Below are positions 41,331-48,396 of a stretch of 48,396 nucleotides of DNA, piece by piece. Location of the stretch: NCBI GenBank assembly GCA_902766735.1, contig CACXEU010000036.1, positions 1 to 48,396 on the forward strand, written 5' to 3'. Source of the DNA: an uncultured Lachnospiraceae bacterium (GTDB taxonomy: Bacteria; Bacillota; Clostridia; Lachnospirales; Lachnospiraceae). The notes under the pieces were generated by a model. It searched no databases. It had not been told where the DNA came from and was given only the letters and a program-made list of their open reading frames with translations. The translations under genes and the position numbers were made by a program. Numbering within the stretch: position 1 is the stretch's first letter; each line of letters starts with the position of its first letter.

Positions 41331-43022
41331 TTACATTTCCGCATTAAACAACTGCTTTAACTGATATACGATATCATCTGTGGTACTGTTAATACTTGCA
41401 GCTTCATTGATATCACTAATCTGTTTCAGTGCTTCAATATCTGCATCATATCCGATAGTATATACCGGAACTTTCATTCCCGAAATGATTCCCTTTACAT
41501 CATTGAAACCATATCCCTGGTTGGTTTCCCCATCGCTTAACACAAATAACATCGGCTTTACATCCGGTGTTTTTTCACACTGTTCTTTCAACATACTGAG
41601 GCCAACACAAATGGCATCAAAGGTCGCCGTTTCACCACCGGCATAGAGTGTTTCGACTGTTCCCTTAAACAAGGATTGCTGATCTAAATCAAACTTTGCC
41701 AACGGTAACTCAATTGTTACATCACTATTGTAAGAAATTAATCCAATATAGTTTTCCCCATTAATGTACTTCATAGAATTCACCAGGGATTCCTTCAAGG
41801 AAACAATTCGATCTCCACTCATACTTCCTGAAGTGTCTGCAATAAAAACACATGCTACCGGATTTCCGCTATCCTTATTCTGCTTATATAAATTCTGCAT
41901 GGAAATCAACATATTTCCGTCCAGTTCCGGATATTCACACTGATACTGATCCATTTTATTAAACCCGTCTTCTTGAGCTAGTTTCTTTGCCTTATCAGTA
42001 GAACAATATTCTGCAAATTTTTTCAGAATTTCTTTCTTCTCATCGGTTGTGGAGGAAATTGCAACCAACGGATTATCATGACGATATCCATATGGTGTAA
42101 ACTTATAATTCTTTGACAATACAGAATCATTAATATAGGTCTGGTATTCAGAAATAAATCCCTCCAGAGAACCCTTATCTGCTGCATTTCTCATCTGTAC
42201 CGTAGTTAATGCAACAAATGGTACGTTATCCTGGAATTTCTTAAATCCTTCAATCGCAGTATCTGATAGTGGTGATTCTCCATCATATCGTTCCAGGGTA
42301 CAAGCTAAAAAGTTTAATCCCGCCGTACTAGTGAACGGATTCGTGTACCCCATCTGAATTTCTCCTGCCTCCGAAGCTTCTGTAATGGATTTCATATCTA
42401 CAGAACCGTACTTCTCCACAATTTTTTTATATACGTTATTCTTCAAAACAATACCTGCCACATTCTTTACGGTAGACTGCGCAACTGTTTCTGTTTGAAT
42501 ACCTTCTTCACTTAACATGGAAATCCAAAACATACTGGATGGTGAAAAGCCGTCCGGTACAGCCTTTCCTGTCTTGATGTAGTCTCTTGCTAATCCACTG
42601 CTGACGCTACGAATCTGCACACTGACTTTCTGACCGTTTACTTCATAACCTTTCGCATTAAATTCCTTTGCTAAATCACACATCCATCCGTCAGTTCCAG
42701 AACCTGCTTTTTCCGGTGAACAGTAGATTTCAGCATACAACTTTGTATTCGCTTTCACACCGATTTCGTTATTATCAATATCCGGAAGTTCATCTGCTGT
42801 TGTATCATCATCTGTATATTCCACAGAAGATTTTACTGGCGTGCCTTTGATAGGTTCAATTTTCTTTACCATTTTTTCCAAATTCTTCTGAGCCTGTTCC
42901 TTGGAAATAGTCTTTTCCGATTTTCCTAAATTTCTTGTAAGATAAATACCTCCAAATACGGCAATCGCAACCACTGCAAAAATAATTACGATTAACCCTG
43001 CTTTACTCTTGTTCTCTTCCAT
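41331..43022 (-). CDS. Membrane-anchored substrate-binding domain fused to von Willebrand A domain
   Basis: 563 residues. An N-terminal anchor helix (8-29) is followed by a polar linker (30-90), then a type-2 periplasmic-binding-like domain to about 375 (QIRSVSSGLARDYI, GYTNPFTSTAGLNFL, YGYRHDNPLVAISS). A C-terminal vWA domain (about 385-563) has a complete MIDAS: ADTSGSMSG, Thr in GGETATFD, Asp in LSDGETNQGYG. The whole protein lies outside the cell, bound to the membrane. It probably senses or binds a ligand and passes this to metal-dependent protein contacts. Start follows GAGGAG; 24-base gap to telA-like. The solute-binding/vWA fusion between XpaC- and TelA-like genes is the odd point. 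Confidence 0.85.
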   Translation of the reverse strand: MEENKSKAGLIVIIFAVVAIAVFGGIYLTRNLGKSEKTISKEQAQKNLEKMVKKIEPIKGTPVKSSVEYTDDDTTADELPDIDNNEIGVKANTKLYAEIYCSPEKAGSGTDGWMCDLAKEFNAKGYEVNGQKVSVQIRSVSSGLARDYIKTGKAVPDGFSPSSMFWISMLSEEGIQTETVAQSTVKNVAGIVLKNNVYKKIVEKYGSVDMKSITEASEAGEIQMGYTNPFTSTAGLNFLACTLERYDGESPLSDTAIEGFKKFQDNVPFVALTTVQMRNAADKGSLEGFISEYQTYINDSVLSKNYKFTPYGYRHDNPLVAISSTTDEKKEILKKFAEYCSTDKAKKLAQEDGFNKMDQYQCEYPELDGNMLISMQNLYKQNKDSGNPVACVFIADTSGSMSGDRIVSLKESLVNSMKYINGENYIGLISYNSDVTIELPLAKFDLDQQSLFKGTVETLYAGGETATFDAICVGLSMLKEQCEKTPDVKPMLFVLSDGETNQGYGFNDVKGIISGMKVPVYTIGYDADIEALKQISDINEAASINSTTDDIVYQLKQLFNAEM

Positions 43023-43051
43023 TTTTCTTCTCCTCGTTTCGCTTTAATTCT

Positions 43052-43774
43052 TTACTGATATAATTTTACTTCATCAGTAAGACGTTCTATTTCTTCCAGA
43101 AGTGCATCTCCCGGTTTATATTCCTCTTTCACATCAGATAATTCCATAGACAATGTATCCATTTTCAAAAGAAGTTTCTCATTAACTGCAATTCCGTTTT
43201 GAATGATTTCCATATTCTTTTCATATAACGCTAATTGCTGTTCCTGAACATCATCCGGAATTAAATCTTTCTTATAGTTAGATAGTCTCTGATATTCGTT
43301 CTCATCAAACATCTGCATCCTGTTTGCCATGGAAACAATATTTTGCAATGCTGTTTCCCTTGCGGATTCCACAACCGAATAATATTTCTCCCAACTCAAA
43401 CTTCCCTGATCAAACCGCTCGTTAATCAGTTCTTCCGTTCTTCCAAAAGATTTTACCATTCGCTGTAATTGATTTTCTGCGGTCTTTGCTGTTCCCCCTA
43501 CATAACGACCTCCGAAGAAGCTTTTCAGGATTTGCTCCGCCTGCTGAGTATTCACGGATTCCATCCGAGAAATTTTTGGAACCGGTTTATCCTTTAACAT
43601 TTCATAATTTCCATAAAAAAATGCGAAGGCTAATCCCAACGCGATCATAATGGACATCCCCGCCCGAAAAATACTGTCATCAGACGGACGTAAATTTAAC
43701 AATCCCGGCGAGTAACAAACAATTGTTACTGCGATAATTATAAAGTTTAAAAAAAATATTTTATATGCTTTCAT
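43052..43774 (-). CDS. XpaC-like membrane protein
   Basis: 240 residues: two membrane helices (about 6-27 and 38-55), a linker, then a long cytoplasmic helical region (NTQQAEQILKSFFGGRYVGG to the end). XpaC proteins, annotated as 5-bromo-4-chloroindolyl phosphate hydrolysis proteins, have this layout and are neighbours of TelA in Bacillus. The match is by architecture and context rather than a decisive motif. The ribosome binding site is poor (GACAGAG), so expression may be low or coupled to a structured leader (hairpin 43793-43820). Likely a scaffold or envelope partner of TelA. Confidence 0.65.
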   Translation of the reverse strand: MKAYKIFFLNFIIIAVTIVCYSPGLLNLRPSDDSIFRAGMSIMIALGLAFAFFYGNYEMLKDKPVPKISRMESVNTQQAEQILKSFFGGRYVGGTAKTAENQLQRMVKSFGRTEELINERFDQGSLSWEKYYSVVESARETALQNIVSMANRMQMFDENEYQRLSNYKKDLIPDDVQEQQLALYEKNMEIIQNGIAVNEKLLLKMDTLSMELSDVKEEYKPGDALLEEIERLTDEVKLYQ

Positions 43775-43792
43775 TTGACTCTGTCACTTGAA

Positions 43793-43820
43793 ATATCGTC
43801 ATCACAATGGATGACGATAT
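43793..43820 (-). other. 11-bp hairpin between Nudix and XpaC-like genes
   Basis: ATATCGTCATC (43793-43803) pairs exactly with 43810-43820 around a 6-base loop. Only three Ts follow on the minus strand, so as a terminator it would leak. No promoter is visible between it and the XpaC-like gene, so the downstream operon may rely on read-through. Confidence 0.65.
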
Positions 43821-43828
43821 TACTCCAT

Positions 43829-44395
43829 TTATTTTTTTTCTTTACTCCATAGCATACAATATGCCTGAGTTCTTGCTGCAAACATCTCCGTTTTCAGCAA
43901 CTGAGAAATTTCATCCCTAGTAAACCATCCGGCTTTAATCTCTTCCATTTCGGAATGGCTTGGTTTAAACTCTCCTACAGCCTGTCCTACAAGGACAATA
44001 ACCTTTTCATTAGAAAAGCCCACTGCAGAATAACTTTCCTTCCAAACCTCTAAAACCTGTTCCAGTTCTAACCCGGTTTCTTCTCTTAATTCCCTAGCTG
44101 CCGCTTCCTCTGGTCCTTCACCATCATCAATCAGCCCTGCCGGAAAATTGTATACCCATTGGTTGACTGCCATACGGTACTCACAATTCAATAGAATTTT
44201 ATCATTTTCCTTATTATGCATAATCATAACCACAGCGTCAACCTTATTATGTGCTAAATCCTCTCCACTTTCAATATCCGGATTTCGACTGATGATTTCG
44301 TATTGCTTTTCTTTTCCACTTTTTGTTTTATAGTGGATATTATATCTTGTAATAAACTTACCTTCATGTATTTTTTTGATATGATGAAATTTCAT
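43829..44395 (-). CDS. Nudix hydrolase (ADP-ribose pyrophosphatase-like)
   Basis: 188 residues. Complete Nudix box: Gly in AGLIDDGEGPEEAAARE, then LREETGLEL, near residues 96-118. The preceding NQWVYNFPAG is typical of the ADP-ribose/NDP-sugar hydrolases, as is the SYSAVGFSNEKV downstream. It hydrolyses a nucleoside diphosphate linked to another group, with Mg. The exact substrate is not fixed by sequence. Start follows GGGAG, and the gene begins 2 bases after the nitrilase-like stop, so both are translated from one transcript and may handle linked metabolites. Confidence 0.9.
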   Translation of the reverse strand: MKFHHIKKIHEGKFITRYNIHYKTKSGKEKQYEIISRNPDIESGEDLAHNKVDAVVMIMHNKENDKILLNCEYRMAVNQWVYNFPAGLIDDGEGPEEAAARELREETGLELEQVLEVWKESYSAVGFSNEKVIVLVGQAVGEFKPSHSEMEEIKAGWFTRDEISQLLKTEMFAARTQAYCMLWSKEKK

Positions 44396-44397
44396 TA

Positions 44398-45807
44398 TTA
44401 CACTCCCTGCATCGAATTATAATACATACAATCATGATTACATTCTCCCGTAAATGCCCCTGGACAGGTTTTCATTCCACAAAGCATCTGTGCTTCATCA
44501 TCCGTTCGGCTAATTCGCTTCCTAACATAACCGATATTTTCAAAGTTTGATTCTTTTCCTTTAATCATGGACGCACACGTATTAATCCAGACCACATTAC
44601 AATCATCATGTGCACATAAATCAAAGGACTGTCTAAAGTCATACGAACCCGTGGAGAAAGACGGAACAATAATTAATGTCAATTTAAAACAACGCATTAA
44701 CTGCTCCATATACTTCGTGGTCAGGAAGTCCTTGCATATCAGAATTGCAATTCGACCAATCCCCTCAAAGTGGAAAATATTAATTACCATGCTCGGGATA
44801 ATTCCTTCCAAATAAGCACGACCTTCCGCTTCAATACGAAACGGATTCTGTTTGCACTGCTTACAAATCACATCTCCATTTCGATTCATAATCGTTACAG
44901 TATTACGCTTATTTTCCCAATAAGAAGGAAGAATAATCATAGATGGAACTTTCTTTCTTTCCTCTTCTGTTAGTGCCTTCAGCTTATCGCCAATATATTT
45001 TGTCATTTCCGGGTTTCCTAACATTTCCGGGAATACAATAATATCACTCTCATTCTTTGCTGCCTCAAGGATTTTTTCCCAAATCGTCGCATTATCTTTT
45101 TCGAAATCCTTTTCGTCATAAGTGATACTAAAATACTGCACGCGATCCTTTTCATATAAATCCGCTGTAAAATCCGGACTTAATCGAAGTGCTGTGGCTG
45201 CTACCTTCAAGGATTTTTTCGTTGCAAAATTCGGAAATAAATCATTGGTCAGGAAGAAATGTCTGTCAATCAATTCTCCCAGAATATTGTTTTCCATCAG
45301 CAAGATGTTAAACAAGAAGTTATCCATACGGTTATAGCTATGGGAAAGTCTGTGTTTTCTTTCCCATACACAGGAACAACGTGGCAAAAGGCCAATTCCC
45401 GTCGCTTCACGATTCGTGTTTAACACGACGGAAAAATCATCTTCCTGAAATTCAGCAATTCGTTCCAACAGCAGTGTTTTCAAAGCGGCATCCAATGTCT
45501 GAACCAATCCGCATACACCAAAATAATCCTCTTTATTTCTCAGTTCTGAACTATAGATATCCAGTTTCTCGAAAAACTCCTCATCCATATCTTCATGGGT
45601 TAATTTATGAATAACCTTGTGAGACATACGATCTCGTCCCACATATTCTTCCTCATCAAACAGAATCGGAACTTTATCATTGATTTCATGTTCTATTCGC
45701 TGTCGCTCATTCACAGAAAGACAACTGTACATCACAAAAAAATCTTCCGAGCATGACTCAATGATATAGGCACATAAATCTGCTATCACATTATAAATTC
45801 GAGCCAT
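44398..45807 (-). CDS. Nitrilase-fold protein with unknown N-terminal region and Cys-rich tail
   Basis: 469 residues. From about 225 on it follows the carbon-nitrogen hydrolase fold: catalytic Glu261 in IIVFPEML, Lys319 in KQCKQNPFR and Cys358 in AILICKDFL, plus NVVWINTCAS. The N-terminal ~215 residues have no family I know; they are helical and include a CSC pair (144-146). The tail holds four Cys (443, 448, 456, 460) spaced C-x4-C-x7-C-x3-C, a possible metal or redox site. The catalytic triad being intact, an amide or nitrile-type substrate is expected. Start follows AGGAGG. It lies between an anti-sigma-like kinase and a Nudix gene. Confidence 0.8.
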   Translation of the reverse strand: MARIYNVIADLCAYIIESCSEDFFVMYSCLSVNERQRIEHEINDKVPILFDEEEYVGRDRMSHKVIHKLTHEDMDEEFFEKLDIYSSELRNKEDYFGVCGLVQTLDAALKTLLLERIAEFQEDDFSVVLNTNREATGIGLLPRCSCVWERKHRLSHSYNRMDNFLFNILLMENNILGELIDRHFFLTNDLFPNFATKKSLKVAATALRLSPDFTADLYEKDRVQYFSITYDEKDFEKDNATIWEKILEAAKNESDIIVFPEMLGNPEMTKYIGDKLKALTEEERKKVPSMIILPSYWENKRNTVTIMNRNGDVICKQCKQNPFRIEAEGRAYLEGIIPSMVINIFHFEGIGRIAILICKDFLTTKYMEQLMRCFKLTLIIVPSFSTGSYDFRQSFDLCAHDDCNVVWINTCASMIKGKESNFENIGYVRKRISRTDDEAQMLCGMKTCPGAFTGECNHDCMYYNSMQGV

Positions 45808-45822
45808 CCTGTGTCCTCCTAC

Positions 45823-46239
45823 TTAATCCATCCGGATTTTTTTCTTCAAGGTCAAAATATTACATTTTTCCTTATACTCATAAGAAACCTGATCCATGAT
45901 TTTCTTTGTCATAAAGATTCCCAAGCCACCAATTTGACGTTCCTCGGCACTCAAGGTCACATCCGGATCTGCTTTTTTTAACGGATCGTAGGGAACTCCC
46001 TGATCACAAAATGTAATGGTCACTTCATGATTTTCATCATCCATATTAACCTTCACGGTGGCTGTTCCTTTTTCGGAACCATAAGCATAGTTTGCAATAT
46101 TTATAAAAATTTCCTCCACAGCAATCCCAATCTGCATAGTATCCTTCATGGAACAACGATATCGTTCCAGATATTCCTCAATAAACCTATTGACCGCAAT
46201 AAGATTATCCTTTGTGGCATCAAATTTTCTTTCTTCCAT
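45823..46239 (-). CDS. RsbW/SpoIIAB-like anti-sigma serine kinase (HATPase_c)
   Basis: 138 residues of the GHKL fold. N-box AVEEIFINIANYAYGSEKG near 41, G1 CDQGVPYDP near 98-105, G2 GGLGIFMTKK near 123. It binds ATP and would phosphorylate the STAS protein encoded just upstream, freeing or trapping a partner. Start follows AAAGGAA. No sigma factor lies adjacent, and a nitrilase-fold gene follows, so the partner regulated may be something other than sigma. Confidence 0.9.
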   Translation of the reverse strand: MEERKFDATKDNLIAVNRFIEEYLERYRCSMKDTMQIGIAVEEIFINIANYAYGSEKGTATVKVNMDDENHEVTITFCDQGVPYDPLKKADPDVTLSAEERQIGGLGIFMTKKIMDQVSYEYKEKCNILTLKKKIRMD

Positions 46240-46260
46240 ATATGATTCCTTTCAAGACAA

Positions 46261-46557
46261 TTATTCAATCGTCAAAATACCTGTGAATCCTGTAATATCA
46301 AAAATATCCATAATGGTTTCATTCACGTGAATCATCTTCATGCTTCCCTGCTTGTTCATTCGCTTCTGAACTGCAAGAAGAATTCTAAGTCCCGAAGATG
46401 AAATATACTCTAAGTCCTGTAAATCCCATATAAGATCTTTCACATTATCTAAATCTGCCCCAACCTCACTCTCTAACTGTGGTGATGTAACAGTATCTAA
46501 TCTACCGGAAAGTTTAATAGTCATCTGTTCTCCCTGAATATTTTTTACAATTGTCAT
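46261..46557 (-). CDS. STAS domain anti-anti-sigma factor-like protein
   Basis: 98 residues, the size of RsbV/SpoIIAA. The phosphoacceptor loop is LEYISSSGLRILL near 49-61, three serines before Gly where many have Asp-Ser-Ser. It cycles between a phosphorylated and free state under control of the kinase (next gene, 21 bases on). Start follows AGGAGG. It leads the STAS-kinase-nitrilase-Nudix transcript, from an extended -10 at 46602-46610. Confidence 0.93.
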   Translation of the reverse strand: MTIVKNIQGEQMTIKLSGRLDTVTSPQLESEVGADLDNVKDLIWDLQDLEYISSSGLRILLAVQKRMNKQGSMKMIHVNETIMDIFDITGFTGILTIE

Positions 46558-46601
46558 ATTAGTCCTCCTTATTTTTTCTTGTCGTAAATCACTCTGTTCT
46601 G

Positions 46602-46610
46602 ATTATACCA
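46602..46610 (-). promoter_or_regulatory. Extended -10 of the STAS operon
   Basis: TGGTATAAT (46610-46602), perfect extended -10, no -35 at the right distance. Confidence 0.65.
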
Positions 46611-46630
46611 TACAATTCAGTTTTTTTCTG

Positions 46631-47362
46631 TTATTTTCCCTGTTCCACAGACTTAATTTCCTCTTTTGATGCTCCCTTTAACGCATAAGTATCAAATCCT
46701 GGATCTGTCGGTAACTGAATTTCAATCTGTGTAATCTTATCCATTCTTCCGTGTCCTTCTCTTAACTTTACTTCAAACACATGACCACCCTTGGTTCTGT
46801 CTTTCGAAATAAAATGAAAATGCCATCCTGCCGCATTAATCCCATCCATATAATCCGGATAATATACACAAATCAGGGAACCTTCCACGTTCTCAAACTG
46901 AAAGGCTTTCTGGGTTTCTGCTAACATATCCTTCAAAGATACATGCATTGCAAAATAGCCAGTTTCCGAACGAGCATCCACTAAATCAAAGAATCCGTCA
47001 ATTCTTACCATATGCATACTGTTCAGCCCAAACCATTCCTCAATCAAATTATTCAAATACTGTTTTAAACCCTCCACGTTTTTCACGTATTCCAGTTCAA
47101 AATCTCTAGCCTCTTCCATGGAACAAACCGATGCAAATGGAATTCCCATAGTCTCTTCTGCTTCTTCCACGCCTCCGTCATCCTTTGCTCGATAGCATCT
47201 TCCATCGATAACAATCATCTCTCCGTCCACACCTTCGTACGTTCCAAGGCCGGTGTTTCCCTGTTCCATCAAATCCTTTACGGTAATGACAGATTTTGTG
47301 TAGCCTAAAGCCAGGGCCTGAAGGGTGGAAACCTGATACATTTTAACTTGCTTCATATTCAT
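46631..47362 (-). CDS. budA: Alpha-acetolactate decarboxylase
   Basis: 243 residues. Converts 2-acetolactate to acetoin. Zinc-site and core motifs: AGWHFHFISKDRTKGGHVFEV (H-x-H plus the His of GGHV) near 176-195, FFDLVDARSETGYF and the Glu in GTYEGVDGEMIVIDG near 40-55. The N-terminal MYQVSTLQALALG and G-x-G are conserved too. Start at 47362; AAGGA is 12 bases off, a little far, and an in-frame TAA precludes any earlier start. No acetolactate synthase is next to it, and it is upstream of, but promoter-separated from, the STAS operon. Confidence 0.93.
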   Translation of the reverse strand: MNMKQVKMYQVSTLQALALGYTKSVITVKDLMEQGNTGLGTYEGVDGEMIVIDGRCYRAKDDGGVEEAEETMGIPFASVCSMEEARDFELEYVKNVEGLKQYLNNLIEEWFGLNSMHMVRIDGFFDLVDARSETGYFAMHVSLKDMLAETQKAFQFENVEGSLICVYYPDYMDGINAAGWHFHFISKDRTKGGHVFEVKLREGHGRMDKITQIEIQLPTDPGFDTYALKGASKEEIKSVEQGK

Positions 47363-47432
47363 TCGGCGGAGTTATCCTTCGCCTCCTCCTTTCCCGTTTT
47401 TTCCCGTTCTTTTTTCCAAAATCACTATCTTT

Positions 47433-47441
47433 ATTCTACCA
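47433..47441 (-). promoter_or_regulatory. Extended -10 of the acetolactate decarboxylase gene
   Basis: TGGTAGAAT (47441-47433); -35 only T-rich. It lies just after the tRNA terminator. Confidence 0.55.
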
Positions 47442-47455
47442 TATTATCCGCAACG

Positions 47456-47483
47456 AAAAAAGAACCTCTTGAAAAGAGATTCT
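47456..47483 (-). terminator. tRNA array terminator
   Basis: AGAA-x-CTCTT pairs with AAGAG-x-TTCT (47483-47474 with 47470-47461) around a GAA loop, with T-run on the minus strand. It follows tRNA-Lys by 8 bases. Confidence 0.85.
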
Positions 47484-47490
47484 TTTTCAG

Positions 47491-47563
47491 TGAGCCACTG
47501 GGGAATCGAACCCCAGACAACTTGATTAAAAGTCAAGTGCTCTACCATCTGAGCTAGTGGCCC
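47491..47563 (-). tRNA. tRNA-Lys (UUU)
   Basis: Acceptor GGGCCAC/GTGGCTC, anticodon loop CTTTTAA, T-loop GGTTCGATTCC. Last gene of the array; CCA not encoded. Confidence 0.97.
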
Positions 47564-47597
47564 GTATAAAATTATATGAGTTTTTCTAACCCATGAA

Positions 47598-47669
47598 CTG
47601 GGCTAGCTGGATTCGAACCAGCGAATGCAGGAGTCAAAGTCCTGTGCCTTACCGCTTGGCGATAGCCCA
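47598..47669 (-). tRNA. tRNA-Gln (UUG)
   Basis: Acceptor TGGGCTA/TAGCCCA (U1-A72, usual for tRNA-Gln), anticodon loop CTTTGAC, discriminator G. Confidence 0.97.
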
Positions 47670-47677
47670 TTGTGTAA

Positions 47678-47752
47678 GGTGGCTAGAGGGATTCGAACCC
47701 TCGGCCTCCAGAGCCACAATCTGGCGCGCTAACCAACTGCGCTATAGCCACC
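47678..47752 (-). tRNA. tRNA-His (GUG)
   Basis: Eight-bp acceptor GGTGGCTA/TAGCCACC, the extra G-1:C73 pair being the tRNA-His identity mark. Anticodon loop ATTGTGG, T-loop GGTTCGAATCC. Confidence 0.97.
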
Positions 47753-47774
47753 ATGTCTCTGGTTTCATCCAGAA

Positions 47775-47848
<74 letters not shown>

Positions 47849-47908
47849 ACGGTCATACAATATGAAATTGTATCCCTGTCTTGTAATCCATAAAAATCAC
47901 AAAACAAA

Positions 47909-47979
47909 AGCGGGTGATGGGAATCGAACCCACATATCCAGCTTGGAAGGCTGGTGTTCTACCACTGAACTACACCCGC
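47909..47979 (-). tRNA. tRNA-Gly (UCC)
   Basis: Acceptor GCGGGTG/CACCCGC, anticodon loop CTTCCAA, short D-loop, discriminator U, 71 nt. Confidence 0.97.
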
Positions 47980-47985
47980 AAGAAG

Positions 47986-48060
47986 TCGGGGTGACAGGAT
48001 TCGAACCTGCGACCTCCTGATCCCAAATCAGGCGCTCTAGCCAAGCTGAGCCACACCCCG
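47986..48060 (-). tRNA. tRNA-Pro (UGG)
   Basis: Acceptor CGGGGTG/CACCCCG, anticodon loop TTTGGGA, T-loop GGTTCGAATCC. First gene after the internal promoter at 48097-48125. Confidence 0.97.
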
Positions 48061-48096
48061 TTTTAGGTGCTTGCTTAATCATAAACAGCGAATGTG

Positions 48097-48125
48097 ATTA
48101 TATAACTCTGAGTTCATCATGTCAA
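48097..48125 (-). promoter_or_regulatory. Internal consensus promoter of the tRNA array
   Basis: Minus strand TTGACA (48125-48120), 17 bp, TATAAT (48102-48097): 12 of 12 consensus. Located between tRNA-Met and tRNA-Pro. Confidence 0.9.
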
Positions 48126-48150
48126 GTATAAATATATAATCATTTTTAAA

Positions 48151-48224
48151 TAGCGGGAGGGGGACTTGAACCCTCGACACTACGGGTATGAACCGTATGC
48201 TCTAGCCAGCTGAGCTATCCCGCC
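48151..48224 (-). tRNA. tRNA-Met (CAU), elongator
   Basis: Acceptor GGCGGGA/TCCCGCT, anticodon loop TTCATAC. Not initiator: no 1-72 mismatch and the anticodon stem lacks three consecutive G-C pairs. An Ile-CAU tRNA is less likely given the acceptor sequence. Confidence 0.92.
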
Positions 48225-48236
48225 AGATAATCGTAA

Positions 48237-48309
48237 TGGGGCCTACAGGGCTCGAACCTGTGACCCTCTGCTTGTAAGGCAGATGCTCTCCCAGCTGAGC
48301 TAAGACCCC
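48237..48309 (-). tRNA. tRNA-Val (UAC)
   Basis: Acceptor GGGGTCT/AGGCCCC, anticodon loop CTTACAA, T-loop GGTTCGAGCCC. First gene of the array. Confidence 0.97.
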
Positions 48310-48345
48310 ATTAGGTCGTGCCACTCTCTCAACAGCACGAATGTT

Positions 48346-48374
48346 ATTATATCCATATGACATCCAATTGTCAA
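48346..48374 (-). promoter_or_regulatory. Leading consensus promoter of the tRNA array
   Basis: Minus strand TTGACA (48374-48369), 17 bp, TATAAT (48351-48346): 12 of 12 consensus. Just beyond the -10 both tRNA-array promoters read N-ACATTCG. Confidence 0.92.
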
Positions 48375-48396
48375 GGACAAATTTAGAATTATTTTA

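Overview
The window looks like chromosome from a low-GC Gram-positive anaerobe of the class Clostridia, most likely family Lachnospiraceae. The evidence is DUF4250, DUF4364 and DUF1385 (YqhQ) proteins, a tig-clpP-clpX-lon-engB-DUF4364 block, Thr/Pro/Glu linkers in a modular secreted protein, strong AGGAGG-type ribosome binding sites and consensus SigA-like promoters. Almost everything reads on the minus strand. The plus-strand genes are gltA, malic enzyme with its membrane neighbour, and a CYTH protein. No IS element, prophage, CRISPR array or rRNA was seen.

Layout. 1-4500: start of an unknown minus-strand gene with 11-bp phased repeats over its promoter, then citrate synthase (+), then a membrane-protein operon (COG2426 exporter-like, small membrane protein, DUF4250, VanZ-like). 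4500-10450: clpB under a near-perfect CIRCE operator, and a glmM-VanZ-hisC operon. 10477-14520: the most unusual region. An HPr-kinase-like protein, a PqqD-like protein, an S24/S26 peptidase-like protein and an ABC exporter are tightly packed and end in a barnase-type RNase lipoprotein followed by a barstar-type inhibitor. 14593-16885: an exopolysaccharide regulatory cassette (PHP phosphatase, Wzz-like adaptor, BY-kinase) whose last two proteins carry Gly-Tyr-rich tails. 16946-21767: prfA, prmC, yqhQ, rpmE with a structured leader, and rho. 22035-23691: malic enzyme and a membrane protein. 23748-30471: protein quality control (trigger factor, ClpP, ClpX, Lon) with EngB and DUF4364.

30619-38396: a DJ-1 protein, a CYTH protein, a large secreted M64-type metallopeptidase with GLUG repeats and carbohydrate-binding modules, sn-glycerol-1-phosphate dehydrogenase, a DUF5067-like lipoprotein and an orphan trpF. 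38502-43774: tRNA-Leu, a GT-C-type membrane protein, and a TelA / substrate-binding-vWA / XpaC-like cluster resembling the chemical-stress modules seen around Ter systems. 43829-47362: Nudix hydrolase, a nitrilase-fold protein with an unknown N-terminal region and Cys-rich tail, an anti-sigma-kinase/STAS pair, and acetolactate decarboxylase. 47491-48309: eight tRNA genes served by two perfect-consensus promoters.

How parts fit. CIRCE-clpB and tig-clpP-clpX-lon are proteostasis. The 14.6-16.9 kb genes control capsule chain length through tyrosine phosphorylation. The 10.5-14.5 kb cassette has the hallmarks of peptide binding, phosphorylation, proteolysis and export, but no precursor peptide and no cyclase, and its physical link to a secreted RNase with immunity partner is the best candidate for an undescribed system. 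The TelA/vWA/XpaC cluster and the STAS/kinase/nitrilase/Nudix cluster are second-rank candidates. All functional statements rest on motif reading without database searches.
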